A DNA stretch of 64,000 bases from Streptomyces cavernae (lineage in GTDB: Bacteria > Actinomycetota > Actinomycetes > Streptomycetales > Streptomycetaceae), in the NCBI RefSeq assembly GCF_004023625.1, contig NZ_RPDJ01000008.1:248001-312000 (forward strand), in the 5' to 3' direction. The notes under the pieces were generated by a model that had not been told where the DNA came from, ran no database searches, and worked only from the letters and a program-made list of their open reading frames with translations. Positions 1-8,491 of the stretch are shown in pieces. The position numbers were made by a program, and so were the translations under genes. Numbering within the stretch: the first letter of the stretch is position 1; every line of letters begins with the position of its first letter.

Positions 1-944
1 GCGCCCATGACCTCGGCGGTACCGCCGATCGCGGCGACCGAGATGCCGCCGCCCAGCGCCTTGGCCAGGCACACGATGTCCGGTACGACGCCGTAGCGGG
101 CCGTCGCCCCACCGGGTCCGGTGGTGAATCCGGTCTTGACCTCGTCGAAGGTCAGCAGTGCGCCGTGCCGGTGGAGCAGGGTGCGCAGGCCGTCCAGGTA
201 GCCCGGGTCGGGAGGGATGATGCCCGCGTTCATCATGACCGGCTCAAGGATCATGCCGGCGATCCGGCCGCGGTGCTCGACGAGTGCCCGCTCGACCGCG
301 GACAGGTCGTTGAAGGGGACGATCACGGCCAGATCGGTGATCGCCCGCGGGATGCCGCCGTTGGCGGTCACGCGGTTCGGGTGCTCGCGGCTGCCGATCT
401 GTTCGGCGGCGGGCATCACCGAGACCTGCACCGAGTCGTGGTGGCCGTGGTACCCGCCCTCAAGCTTCAGGTACATGTCCCGGCCGGTCACGGCGCGCAT
501 CAGATGGATTGCGTCCATGGTGGACTCGGTGCCGGAGTTGCCGAACCGCCACAGCGGGAGGCCGAAGCGGCGCGACAGTTCCCGGCCGACCCAGATGGCG
601 TCCTCGGTCGGCTGGGCGAAGTGGGTGCCTCGGCGGACCCGGTCGGAGACCGCCGCGACGATGGCCGGGTGCGCGTGGCCGGCGATCGACGCGCCGTAGC
701 CGCCGTGCATGTCCACGTACTCGTTGCCGTCGACGTCGTACACCTTCGACCCGGCGCCGTGGCTCATCCAGACCGCCTGCGGCTTGGCGATCTGCCAGCT
801 CGACGTCGCGCCTCCGGCGAGGTACCGGCTCGCTTCCTCGACCAGCTCCGCGCTGCGCGGCTGGCGCTTCAGAAAGATTTCCTGCTGCTCGGCGATCACC
901 TCGTCGACGGTGTCGACGGAGGGTGAGTCCTGGGCTTGGGGCAT
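1..944 (-). CDS. Class III (GSA-aminomutase-like) aminotransferase, C-terminus beyond window
   Basis: PLP-dependent fold-type I aminotransferase resembling glutamate-1-semialdehyde 2,1-aminomutase. Seen: 314 residues from ATG at 944 (AAGGTCAGG upstream), running off the left edge. Motifs in order are GGYGASIAGHAHP near residue 80, GNSGTEST near 135, GGYHGHHD near 165, FDEVKTG near 268 (the Asp that pairs with the PLP ring nitrogen) and CLAKALGGG near 292 holding the PLP lysine. The length fits a roughly 430-residue family with about 120 residues missing. A true HemL usually sits with haem genes; none is visible, and the neighbours are IS debris, so a catabolic or biosynthetic aminotransferase is as likely. 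The family is certain, the substrate is not. Confidence 0.9.
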   Translation of the reverse strand, partial: MPQAQDSPSVDTVDEVIAEQQEIFLKRQPRSAELVEEASRYLAGGATSSWQIAKPQAVWMSHGAGSKVYDVDGNEYVDMHGGYGASIAGHAHPAIVAAVSDRVRRGTHFAQPTEDAIWVGRELSRRFGLPLWRFGNSGTESTMDAIHLMRAVTGRDMYLKLEGGYHGHHDSVQVSVMPAAEQIGSREHPNRVTANGGIPRAITDLAVIVPFNDLSAVERALVEHRGRIAGMILEPVMMNAGIIPPDPGYLDGLRTLLHRHGALLTFDEVKTGFTTGPGGATARYGVVPDIVCLAKALGGGISVAAIGGTAEVMG

Positions 945-1039
945 GGGTGAACCTGACCTTCCCTGCGCATCTAATAAACGTTCATTTGAAAGTGTGGGAG
1001 CGAGTGGATGCGCATGTCAAGGGCCTACGGACCCGCACG

Positions 1040-1450
1040 GCACCCCGACCTACTTGGGCGCGGACACCCTGGACAGTAGACCTGCCGCGGCAGGGCCAGG
1101 GCGTCGTCTCCGGGGTGCAGGTTGGCCGCACCAGGGGTGCGGTTAGGCGATCCGGGCCACCTCCACCCGGCCCAGCGTGGTGGCCAGCAGCCGGCGGTGG
1201 CCCCGTTCGGCCCGAGGGCGCACCACCGCGTCGCTGCCGGTGACCACCTCCACGCGCACCTCGGCGGCAGCGCGGGCGTCAAGCTGGTCCTGCAGCATCT
1301 GCCGCAGCACTTCCGGCCCCGCGGCGGTGATGTAGTCCTCCACTCCTTCGGCGGTGGCCGCGGCCATGGCCGGTGCGGACAGATGGGCGAGCATCTCCTC
1401 CATCCGGGTGCGAGTGGCGGTGAACGGGGCGGGGGCCTGGGACGCGGACG
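1040..1450 (-). pseudogene. ISKra4-family transposase remnant, frameshifted
   Basis: The reading MEEMLAHLSAPAMAAATAEG through VEVVTGSDAVVRPRAERGHR to LGRVEVARIA resembles the N-terminal region of ISKra4-type transposases. It stops at 1143-1145, but the next expected block, NLHPGDDALALPRQVY, continues in another frame from about 1137 to 1085, so one frameshift has occurred. Beyond that the similarity is lost and no DDE core is present. Only about 130 of the expected 400-plus residues remain, so the gene is dead. Family assignment is from remembered motifs. Confidence 0.65.
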
Positions 1451-1536
1451 TCTAAGGTGCCACCGGGTCTTCTTCCTTGCGCGGTCTGGCTGTTCACCCG
1501 ACCAACAAGGAGAAGGCCCGTTCCCGTATCGGCAGG

Positions 1537-1678
1537 TCACCCGCTCGCCGCGGCACCTGAACGCGCCAGAGTGAACAGGCCGCCCGGGGTCCGCACCACC
1601 CGCCCGGCGGCAGCGGCCTTCTTCAACTGGTGGCGCACCCGCTCCACTTCACGGAGCACCGCCTGCGACCTTGGTGAT
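1537..1678 (-). pseudogene. Unidentified C-terminal coding remnant
   Basis: An open stretch of about 46 codons reads QAVLREVERVRHQLKKAAAA then GRVVRTPGGLFTLARSG to a TGA at 1537-1539. It looks like the last helix and wing of a DNA-binding or transposase protein. It has no start of its own and is joined directly to the truncated lipoprotein gene on its 5' side in a different frame. The family was not recognised. Confidence 0.35.
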
Positions 1679-2095
1679 GTCGGTGAGCATGCCGTCGGCG
1701 GCGAAGTTCGCCAGGTTCATCCCGTCCATCTTCGACGGACACGGGGCGGTGCCCGCGTTCACCGCGGCACGCAGCCTCTGGTACGCGGCCTCGCCCGCCG
1801 CGTTGACGAACTTGATCTGAGTGTCGGGGTGCTCCTTGTTCCACACCTTCGTCTGGGCCTCGATACCGTCGGTCCAGCTCCAGAACTCGAGCGTGACCTT
1901 GACCTTGATGTCGGCCTTCGCGGCGGAGTCGGAGCCCTCGCCGCTCCAACAGGCGGCCAGCACAAGGGACAGCGACGCCACGGCGGCAACCGAGGCGAGG
2001 GCGCGGGCCTGCCGCCCGCCCACGCCGTACGCCGCGCCGAACTGGCCCGCAGCGCTTGAACAGTGGGGTGAGCGAACCGACTTGGGGTCAGGCAT
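1649..2095 (-). pseudogene. ABC sugar transporter substrate-binding lipoprotein, 3'-truncated
   Basis: This is the N-terminal third of a family 1 extracellular solute-binding protein. Seen: a hydrophobic signal segment (ASVAAVASLSLVLAAC) with a lipobox LAAC, then the typical start of the mature domain, VTLEFWSWTDGIEAQTKVWN, and KMDGMNLANFAADGMLTDIT. The family is about 420-440 residues. Here similarity breaks off near position 1677 (residue about 140) and the frame ends six codons later, where unrelated sequence begins. No permease or ATPase genes lie nearby. It is an inactivated relic of a carbohydrate uptake operon. Confidence 0.75.
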
Positions 2096-2308
2096 GAACC
2101 GACGTCAGGCCGCGCACGGACGGAGGGCCACGCACTTCTGGACGGACGTCACGCGCTCCTGGAGGGAAGACGGATGCCCGACCGCCGACGGTCCCTCCTA
2201 CGTCGGCCGGACCGATGACGACCCGGCCAACTGATGCGCCATGCCATGACTGTATTAGTGGATCCTGGGTTCGTTGCGCGCGCCCGTGAGTCGTGCTTGG
2301 CTCGCCCG

Positions 2309-2977
2309 ATGAACTTTCTGTTGACCGCGAGTGGCCTGCGCAACGAGACACTGCGGGATGCGCTGCGAGACATGCTGGGAAAGCCGTTCGGATCGGCGAA
2401 CGTCGTGTACGTTCCCACGGCGTCAGTCGCCGAGCCCGGGGACCACGGGTGGGTCGTCGCGGACATGAACCGGCTGCACGGCCTCGGCTGGCGGGAGTTC
2501 GACGTCCTGGAGCTGAACGGCCTGCCCCGGCAGATGGTGCTCGACCGGCTGCTCAACGCCGACGTCATCCATGTCGGGGGCGGCAGCCACTACCACCTCG
2601 CGCGCAGCATCACCGGCAACGGCCTGGCCGACGGCTTCCTCGAGGCGCTGGAGAACCGGGTCTATGTGGGGTTCAGCGCCGGCTCAATGATCTTCAGCCG
2701 TAATCTCACCGCACACTCCGCCGACGTCATCGGGGACACCACGGACCTCCACGTGCTCGGCGCGACGACCGTGGAGCCGCCGTTCGGCCTCTTCGACTGG
2801 TATCTCAAGCCGCACCTGTACTCGCCGGATTTCCCCGAGCGGGACGACGCCTGGGCTGATCGCATCGCCGCGCGGGCGGACTTCCCCATCTACTTCATCG
2901 ACGACGAGACGGCCGTATGCGTCAGGGACGGCAAGGTGGATGTCATTTCTGAAGGCCGGTGGCGGTTCCATCCGTGA
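2309..2977 (+). CDS. Peptidase E-like (family S51) hydrolase
   Basis: A class I glutamine-amidotransferase-like fold hydrolase of the dipeptidase E group, about 222 residues from ATG 2309, close to the usual 230. Seen: GGGSHYHLAR near residue 92 (the oxyanion-side loop) and VGFSAGSM near 122 with the nucleophilic Ser in the G-x-S-A-G elbow, followed by the conserved PPFGLFDWYLKPH segment containing a His. A longer in-frame start exists at 2234, but it adds residues with no family similarity. No clear Shine-Dalgarno sequence precedes either start. It appears intact although surrounded by broken genes. Family members cleave Asp-X dipeptides or cyanophycin fragments; the substrate here is unknown. 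Confidence 0.8.
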   Translation: MNFLLTASGLRNETLRDALRDMLGKPFGSANVVYVPTASVAEPGDHGWVVADMNRLHGLGWREFDVLELNGLPRQMVLDRLLNADVIHVGGGSHYHLARSITGNGLADGFLEALENRVYVGFSAGSMIFSRNLTAHSADVIGDTTDLHVLGATTVEPPFGLFDWYLKPHLYSPDFPERDDAWADRIAARADFPIYFIDDETAVCVRDGKVDVISEGRWRFHP

Positions 2978-3063
2978 CTCAACGCGTGATGGGGAGCCCC
3001 GGACAGGGCAGTGCGGCGCCCAGGGGCCGCATTGATGCGGAGCTGCCGGGGTGAGCACCTGCG

Positions 3064-3296
3064 TCAGGCGACTTGCGCGAGGTAGTACGGAGTGACGTCT
3101 TGCCGTTCGGCGGGACGGAGCTTGCGGCGGGTGAGCCGCCGGGTCATCAGCGTGACGGCCGCCCAGGTGATCAGTGACTCGCTCGTCTCGGGGAGGCGTT
3201 CGTGGGCGCGGCAGTGCCGGCGGGCGTGCATGGTCCACGATCAGGAGCGTTCCACGACCCGGCGGCGGGGAAGGACGACGAAGCCCTTTGCCTCAC
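3064..3296 (-). pseudogene. IS5-family transposase C-terminal remnant with internal stop
   Basis: On the minus strand the frame reads KGFVVLPRRRVVERS, stop, SWTMHARRHCRAHERLPETS, then LITWAAVTLMTRRLTRR to a TGA at 3064-3066. This is the C-terminal block of IS5-type transposases, where the Glu of VVER is the last residue of the DDE triad and LPETSE is characteristic. A TGA at 3241-3243 sits where Trp is expected (ERSWSW). About 75 codons remain. Confidence 0.7.
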
Positions 3297-3376
3297 GAGG
3301 ATTCGACGCCGACGAAGCTCTTGAGCGCGCCATGCTGGTTTTCTGGAAGCACGGCTACGAGGGGGCCAGCCTGACC
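3296..3376 (+). pseudogene. TetR-family regulator N-terminal stub
   Basis: In-frame codons read RGFDADEALERAMLVFWKHG then YEGASLT, the first helix and start of the HTH of TetR repressors of the 'GRPRGFDxDEAL' subgroup. The recognition helix and all of the ligand domain are missing. It abuts the IS5 remnant on its 5' side and a methyltransferase remnant on its 3' side, so both ends look like recombination junctions. Confidence 0.6.
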
Positions 3377-3389
3377 AGCCCTGACCCAC

Positions 3390-3992
3390 GTGCCAGAGCT
3401 GGAAGGTGATGGTTCGTTCTCCGCGGTCGACGTCGTCGACATGGTCGGCACGGTCGGCGATCCGGTGGACTTGTGGAGGTGTCGAAGCCGGGCGGTCGTG
3501 CACCAGGTCGTCATAGGGGCGTGTGCTCACCAGCAGCAGACCGGCGGGACGCAGGACGCGTCGCATCTCGGCCAGGGCGGCGTGCACATCCTGCTCTGTC
3601 AGCAGGTGAGGCAGCGAGTTGTCGGCGCAGACGACGGTGTCGAACCGGCCATCGGGAAACGGGAGGCCGGCTGCGGTCTCCTTGAAGCCGCAGGCATCCA
3701 AATAGTACGGACGCCAGTGCTCCTCGAAGTCGACGTGAAGCCATTGGCACTTTGCGGCACGGGCCTCATGGGCCGCAGTTTCGACAAGTGCGGCGCCAAC
3801 TCCTTGCGCCCGGCAATGCCGGGCGACCACCGTGTCCAGGATGAAGGCGTGGACACCACCGTCCCAGACGACGTTGACGAAGCCGATCAGAGAATCGTCG
3901 TTCCACGCCCAGACCCAGCCGAGGCTGTGGCGCCCGAGTCGTGTTGGCCAGTCGGAAGGGCTTCTCGCTGTGGTGCGACGGTCAAATGCCAT
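3390..3992 (-). pseudogene. Chimeric GNAT acetyltransferase / SAM methyltransferase remnant
   Basis: One open frame joins two unrelated families. Residues 1-110 from ATG 3992 are a GNAT C-terminal half: GWVWAWNDDSLIGFVNVVWD, the acetyl-CoA loop RAQGVGAALVETAAHEA, and the family ending YYLDACGFKETAAGL. At about position 3665 the frame runs straight into the middle of a class I methyltransferase: PFPDGRFDTVVCADNSLPHL, EMRRVLRPAGLLLVSTRP, ITFQLWHV. Neither domain is complete: the GNAT lacks its first strands and the methyltransferase lacks the SAM-binding glycine loop. The frame stays open to 3171 but has no family similarity after about 3393. The ATG overlaps the stop of the preceding membrane-protein gene by 11 bases. 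Confidence 0.6.
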
Positions 3993-4329
3993 CCGAGTAA
4001 CCGGGGTTGGGAGGTTGGCGGGGAGTCCACCACTCCAGGAGTCCCCACACCCCAAGGGCGAGCGCGGCAACGGCGGCGAGTACCGCGACCCAGGGTCGGT
4101 CCGACCAGCGGGTGGTCAACGCCCAGGCCAGAAGGGGCACCAGAGCACCGCCGAGCAGGACGAGCGGGAGATCGACGAACAGTACGCTCAGATCACGGGA
4201 ATGGCCCTCGAACCCACCATTGACACTGATCGCGGCCCGTGGCGCCCACGCAAGGGCCGCAGTCGCTGCGCCCAGGCCGGCAAGGAGGCATCCGGCGCCG
4301 CAGGTGGTGGTGTTCGAGGAGGTGCTCAT
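3982..4329 (-). CDS. Small membrane protein, three predicted helices
   Basis: A 115-residue protein from ATG 4329, not recognised beyond being membrane-embedded. Seen: hydrophobic segments AGCLLAGLGAATAALAWA (near 12-29), LPLVLLGGALVPLLAWAL (near 60-77) and VAVLAAVAALALGVWGLL (near 86-103), with a charged WSDRP loop between the last two. An upstream in-frame extension exists but encodes the unrelated IS21 remnant, so 4329 is the likely start. The gene ends inside the start region of the GNAT-like frame, a coupling overlap that suggests the two were once cotranscribed. Confidence 0.55.
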   Translation of the reverse strand: MSTSSNTTTCGAGCLLAGLGAATAALAWAPRAAISVNGGFEGHSRDLSVLFVDLPLVLLGGALVPLLAWALTTRWSDRPWVAVLAAVAALALGVWGLLEWWTPRQPPNPGYSDGI

Positions 4330-4399
4330 GTTTTCCGGCGAACGTCGGCTCATGTCGGTGACGGACGCCGGCGGCATGCTGGGTGGTTCCGTCGGGCGG

Positions 4400-4563
4400 T
4401 CGACCGCCTGCTCTCGGCTCGTGCGTGTGCCGGCGAGCCGGTGGGAGTCCGGACCGGTTTCGATGATGTCGCCGCCGAAGGTGAGGCGGTCGACGATGTC
4501 CGCGCAGAACCGGGTCGGTGAAGGTCTCATGTTCGACCAGTGCCCGTTCCCGACCCGTCTTCA
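4400..4563 (-). pseudogene. IS21-type IstB C-terminal remnant, frameshifted
   Basis: The segment RALVEHETFTDP in one frame continues as RFCADIVDRLTFGGDIIETG then PDSHRLAG in the next, after an apparent single-base deletion near 4520. The combination FTDPxxCAxIVDRLTF-GG-IIETGxDSxRLA matches the C-terminus of IstB-like ATPases of IS21 elements. No IstA or ATPase core remains. The region from 4564 to 4827 upstream holds no recognisable gene. Confidence 0.6.
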
Positions 4564-4827
4564 TGAGCGGAGCGTAGGGCTGTGAGGGCCTGGGTGAAGG
4601 CCGAGTCCCGAGATCCCTCCGCGACGCGTTGCGGCGCATGATCTTCGACAGGTTCTTGGCCCGGTATCCAGCTGACCGGCCCGACGACGCGGGGGATAAC
4701 CCCACCCCCGCCTCGCCCAGCACGTCGGCTGACGCGTAGGCACACCCGTTGGGCCGGTCGGCATGTCGGTCAGCGGGGACTTCCGGTCATGCTCCGCCGC
4801 TTGACGCGATTGGGTACATGGATGGAC

Positions 4828-5406
4828 TCAGACATGCAGTGTGGGCCGGTAGATGAGCTCTTGGATGTGGCCGTCGAGCGTCCGGCTCTCGATCAGCTCC
4901 AGGTCGAAGTCGGCCGCACCCTGGAAGATCGGGTCCAGTCCGGTCCGACCGGTGATCACAGGGAAGAGCGTCACCTGGACCTGGTCGACCAGACCGGCGG
5001 CCATCAGCGCCCGATTCATCGACAGGCTGCCGTGCGAGCGCAACGGCACCGCGGACTCCTCCTTGAGCCGGGTGACGACATCGACGGCGTCACCGCTCAC
5101 GAGGGTCGCGTCCGGCCAGTCGAGGGGTCCTTCGAGTGTCGTCGACACCACCGTCGCCGGCATGTTCCTCATCCGTGTGACCCATGGGTCACGAACGTCG
5201 GACTCCTCGGTGCTCGTGGCCAGCATTTGCGCGAACGCCCGGTATGTGTTGGCCCCGAAGACCATCCGCTGCTCCTCGCCGTACTGGGCGAGTCGGTGCG
5301 CCAGGAGCTCGGGGCCTTGTTTGCCCCAGTAGCCGGTCCAGTTGCCGCCGGCGGCGCCGAAGCCGTCGAGGCTGGAAAAGACGTCGAACGTATAGGCAGC
5401 GGTCAT
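4828..5406 (-). CDS. Dihydrofolate reductase-family (RibD C-terminal-like) protein
   Basis: A 192-residue single-domain protein of the RibD_C/DHFR-like group common in actinomycetes. Start ATG 5406 is preceded by GGGGAGAG. Seen: the opening strand YTFDVFSSLDGFGA, RMVFGANTYRAFAQML (nucleotide-site helix), the segment VVSTTLEGPLDWPDATLV, then LRSHGSLSMNRALMAAGLVD where family members have a GS loop binding NADPH phosphate, and VTLFPVITGRTGLDPIF. Members are NADPH-dependent reductases of mostly unknown substrate; this is not the essential folate enzyme. It stands alone, intact, between IS remnants. Confidence 0.85.
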   Translation of the reverse strand: MTAAYTFDVFSSLDGFGAAGGNWTGYWGKQGPELLAHRLAQYGEEQRMVFGANTYRAFAQMLATSTEESDVRDPWVTRMRNMPATVVSTTLEGPLDWPDATLVSGDAVDVVTRLKEESAVPLRSHGSLSMNRALMAAGLVDQVQVTLFPVITGRTGLDPIFQGAADFDLELIESRTLDGHIQELIYRPTLHV

Positions 5407-5653
5407 GGTGCTCTCCCCGGGTGTGGGTGATGGCGTGCGGTTGATCGAGTGTGTGGATACAGACCGGAACCAACCCCGAGACTCATCGCCGTCGGATTCC
5501 TGGAGTCCGACCGTCCCGGACGCGGCCTCAAGCGCTGATGCGGCCCCAAGCGCTGACCGACGTCGAGCTGTGACGGTCGACGAGAATGACTCCCGAACGA
5601 GCTCGGTTGTCAAACGGCCCAGGCGCGAACGGAACAGCGCCGACACCGGCGAT

Positions 5654-5713
5654 CGGCCGAGTACGATCCGCGACGTCGCGGCAAAGGCCGAGGTGTCCGT
5701 AGCAACCGTTTCT
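5654..5713 (+). pseudogene. LacI-family HTH stub
   Basis: Codons read RPSTIRDVAAKAEVSVATVS, the canonical LacI-family helix-turn-helix. Similarity stops after about 20 residues, where the sequence passes into the TnpB-like remnant. Hinge helix and sugar-binding domain are absent. Confidence 0.65.
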
Positions 5714-5729
5714 GAGTGCCGCTCGCCGG

Positions 5730-5915
5730 GTGATCGCAGTGGACGCCCGTAACACCTCCCGCACGTGTCCGCTCGCCGCCGGAGGCTGCGGGCACATCGC
5801 CAAGGAGAACCGCGTCACCCAAGCAAAGTTCGAGTGCGTCAAGTGCGGCCTGGTGGAGAACGCCGACACGGTGGGCGCGCTGAACGTTCTGCAAAGGGCC
5901 GGGTTGTTGCTCTGA
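5730..5915 (+). pseudogene. IS605-type TnpB (OrfB) C-terminal remnant
   Basis: The last about 60 codons of an IS200/IS605 accessory nuclease. Seen: the zinc-ribbon spacing of cysteines in SRTCPLAAGGCGHIAKEN and FECVKCGLVENADTVGALNV, where the Asp of ADTVGALN corresponds to the final RuvC acidic residue. All upstream parts (HTH, the first two RuvC acids) are missing. The first Cys pair spacing is widened, so even the ribbon may not fold normally. Confidence 0.65.
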
Positions 5916-5943
5916 GAGGCGCTCCGAGTGCAATGTTCCACGT

Positions 5944-6384
5944 GTGGATGCGACGGACAGAGCAATCATCGCCGAGTTGGAGCGCGACGGGCGGCTGACC
6001 AACGTCGAGCTGGCGAGCCGGGTGGGGCTGACCACAGGGCCCTGCCTGCGGCGGGTCCAGCGGCTGGAGGCCGACGGTGTCATCCGCGGATACCGGGCCG
6101 TCATCGACCCCGCCGCCGTGGGCCGTTCCTTCGAGGTCCTGATCGACCTAACCCTCGACGCCCAGGACGCGGAGACCGTCGAACGCTTCGAGCGGACCCT
6201 GACGCAGGCGGAGGAGGTCCTCGAACTGCGTCGGCTGTTCGGCAGCCCCGACTATTTCGTACGCGTCGCCGTCGCCGATCTGGCCGCCTACGAGACGTTC
6301 CTCAGTCAGCACGTCATGACCATCCCGCGCATCCGGAACGTCACCTCGCACTTCACCATGAAGACCGTGAAGCCCGCCCCGTGA
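5944..6384 (+). CDS. Lrp/AsnC-family transcriptional regulator
   Basis: A 146-residue feast/famine regulator. Start GTG 5944. Residues 1-60 form the HTH: MDATDRAIIAELERDGRLTN, then VELASRVGLTTGPCLRRVQR as recognition helix; residues 65-140 form the RAM ligand/oligomerisation domain (GYRAVIDPAAVGRSFEVLID, FGSPDYFVRVAVADLAAYET). Length and architecture are normal. No amino-acid transport or metabolism gene lies beside it, so its target cannot be inferred; the next gene is a TetR regulator on the same strand behind its own promoter. Confidence 0.92.
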   Translation: MDATDRAIIAELERDGRLTNVELASRVGLTTGPCLRRVQRLEADGVIRGYRAVIDPAAVGRSFEVLIDLTLDAQDAETVERFERTLTQAEEVLELRRLFGSPDYFVRVAVADLAAYETFLSQHVMTIPRIRNVTSHFTMKTVKPAP

Positions 6385-6450
6385 GCATGTGGCCCGTCGG
6401 TCCGAGCGGGCAATAGGTGGGCTTTGAATGTCCCTAAACAGGATTACGAC

Positions 6451-6480
6451 TTGCCTAAAGGCTTTAGGTAACTGCATAAT
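6451..6480 (+). promoter_or_regulatory. Promoter with embedded palindromic operator
   Basis: TTGCCT (6451-6456) and CATAAT (6475-6480) are spaced 18 bases and resemble a housekeeping sigma promoter. Inside the spacer region lies CCTAAAGGCTTTAGG (6454-6468), an inverted repeat with 6-bp arms and a 3-base centre. The layout is that expected for autoregulation by the TetR protein encoded just downstream. Confidence 0.55.
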
Positions 6481-6506
6481 TGTTTCTGGCGACAAGGGGA
6501 AGACCA

Positions 6507-7076
6507 TTGGCACGGGTAGGACTGACCACGGAACGCCTGGCCCGGGCCGGCGCGGAACTGGCCGACGAGGTCGGCTTCGCGCAGGTCACCGTCTCGGCGC
6601 TGGCCAAACGGTTCGACGTCAAGGTCGCGAGCCTCTACTCGCACGTGAAGAACTCCCACGACCTCAAGACGAAGATCGCTCTGCTCGCCCTCGAGGAGCT
6701 CGCCGACCGGGGCGCCGCCGCGCTGGCCGGGCGGGCCGGAAAGGACGCACTGGCGGCCTTCGCGAACGTCTACCGCGACTACGCACGGGAACACCCCGGG
6801 CGCTATGCCGCGGCACAGCTGCGGCTCGACCCCGAGGCCGCGGCCGCCAGTGCGGGAGGCCGGCACGCACAGATGACGCGGGCGATCCTGCGCGGATACG
6901 ACCTGGCGGAGCCCGACCAGACGCACGCGGTCCGGCTGCTGGGCAGCGTCTTCCACGGCTACGTCAGCCTCGAACTGGGCGGAGGGTTCAGCCACAGCGC
7001 CCCAGACACGCAGGAAACCTGGTCACGGATCATCGACGCCCTCGACGCCCTCCTGCGGAACTGGCCCACAGCGTGA
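6507..7076 (+). CDS. TetR-family regulator with WHG-type ligand domain
   Basis: About 189 residues. A TTG at 6507 preceded by AAGGGGAAG is the likely start; an earlier TTG at 6480 would lie inside the -10 box. HTH: VTVSALAKRFDVKVASLYSH near residues 30-50. The C-terminal region ends GSVFHGYVSLELGGGFSHS, the WHG-type (TetR_C) ligand-binding signature. The gene is followed 40 bases later by an SGNH hydrolase, its probable target along with itself. Confidence 0.88.
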   Translation: MARVGLTTERLARAGAELADEVGFAQVTVSALAKRFDVKVASLYSHVKNSHDLKTKIALLALEELADRGAAALAGRAGKDALAAFANVYRDYAREHPGRYAAAQLRLDPEAAAASAGGRHAQMTRAILRGYDLAEPDQTHAVRLLGSVFHGYVSLELGGGFSHSAPDTQETWSRIIDALDALLRNWPTA

Positions 7077-7116
7077 AACTTCTGACCGTGACACTTCTGA
7101 TCGACAGGCAGCGACA

Positions 7117-8298
7117 ATGCACACCCATGACAACTGGATCACCACTCCCGTCACCGCGGACCTCCTGCGCGGCGCATTAGAGGTCGAGCGCACCGAATAC
7201 GGCCTGCTGCCGCACCGGTTGCCCGCCCGGGCCCGCGCCCAATGCGCCGACGGACAACTGGCGATGGCCGAGTCCCAGCCCTCCGGCGTCCGGCTGGCCC
7301 TGCGCACCCGCGCCACCGCACTGGAACTGGACACGCTGCCCACCAAGCGGATCTACGCGGGGACCCCACCCCGCCCGGACGGTGTGTACGACCTGCTGGT
7401 CGACGGCCGTCCGGCCGGCCAGGCCAGTGTCCCGGGCGGCAACATCCTGACCATCGACATGGCCGCCGGCACCGCCGAGAAGCAGCCGGGTACGCCCGGC
7501 ACCCTCCGCTTCACCGGCCTGCCCGAGGGCATCAAGGACATCGAGATCTGGCTGCCGCACAACGAGACCACCGAGCTCGTCGCCCTGCGTACCGACGCAC
7601 CCGTCGAACCCGCACCGAACCCGGGCCGCAGGGTGTGGCTGCACCACGGCAGCTCGATAAGCCACGGCTCCGACGCCCCGAGCCCCACCAGCATCTGGCC
7701 CGCCCGCGCCGCCTCCCTCGGCGGTGTGGAACTGATCAACCTTGGCCTGGGCGGCAGCGCCCTGCTCGACCCGTTCACCGCCCGCACCATGCGCGACACC
7801 CCCGCCGATCTGATCAGCGTCAAGATCGGCATCAACCTGGTCAACCTCGACCTGATGCGCCTGCGCGCCTTCACCCCCGCCGTGCACGGTTTCCTCGACA
7901 CCATCCGCGAAGGCCACCCGACCACGCCCCTGCTGGTCGTCTCACCCATCCTGTGCCCCATCCATGAGGACACCCCCGGCCCCGGGGCCTTCGACCTCGA
8001 AGCGCTCAGCACCGGGCAACTGCGGTTCAAGGCCATGGGCGATCCGGCGGAACGCGCCGCCGGGAAACTGACCCTGCGGGCCATCCGCGAAGAGCTGGCG
8101 CGCGTCGTGGCCGGGCGGGCGGTGGACGACCCGCACCTGCACTACCTCGACGGCCTCGACCTCTACGGCGAGGCCGACTTCGCCGAACTGCCGCTGCCCG
8201 ACCAGCTCCACCCGGACGCAGCCACCCACCGCCGTATCGGCGAACGCTTCGCCGAACGTGCCTTCACCGCCGGCGGGCCCTTCGCGGCGCTCCCGTAG
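7117..8298 (+). CDS. SGNH/GDSL-family hydrolase
   Basis: A 393-residue two-part protein. Residues about 1-165 form a beta-sandwich-like N-terminal domain (seen in carbohydrate-esterase-type SGNH enzymes); residues about 170-390 hold the SGNH blocks: LHHGSSISHG with the nucleophilic Ser (block I), NLGLGGSALLD with Gly (II), KIGINLVN with Asn (III) and PDQLHPDAATH with the catalytic Asp and His (V). No signal peptide, so probably cytoplasmic. Members deacetylate sugars or cleave small esters. It lies directly downstream of the TetR gene and likely shares its transcript. Confidence 0.88.
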   Translation: MHTHDNWITTPVTADLLRGALEVERTEYGLLPHRLPARARAQCADGQLAMAESQPSGVRLALRTRATALELDTLPTKRIYAGTPPRPDGVYDLLVDGRPAGQASVPGGNILTIDMAAGTAEKQPGTPGTLRFTGLPEGIKDIEIWLPHNETTELVALRTDAPVEPAPNPGRRVWLHHGSSISHGSDAPSPTSIWPARAASLGGVELINLGLGGSALLDPFTARTMRDTPADLISVKIGINLVNLDLMRLRAFTPAVHGFLDTIREGHPTTPLLVVSPILCPIHEDTPGPGAFDLEALSTGQLRFKAMGDPAERAAGKLTLRAIREELARVVAGRAVDDPHLHYLDGLDLYGEADFAELPLPDQLHPDAATHRRIGERFAERAFTAGGPFAALP

Positions 8299-8491
8299 GG
8301 TCCCGGGTCCCCGGATGACGCGGCCCGTCTGCCGGGGCTCCCCGGCGGCGGCGTGCCACCGCGGCAGGCGGAGGTCATCACTGTGGCCGGGTGGTCGGCG
8401 ACGCTCTGACGGTGCCCGCGCCCACGCCTGAGGGGGCGCCCCGCCTATAGGGTTGGTGATCGCCTCTCAGTACAGGCCCCGCGGCACAGGC

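Noticed and set aside
1..944. hemL (tetrapyrrole biosynthesis)
   Set aside because: No other haem genes nearby and the C-terminus is unseen; kept as GSA-aminomutase-like only.
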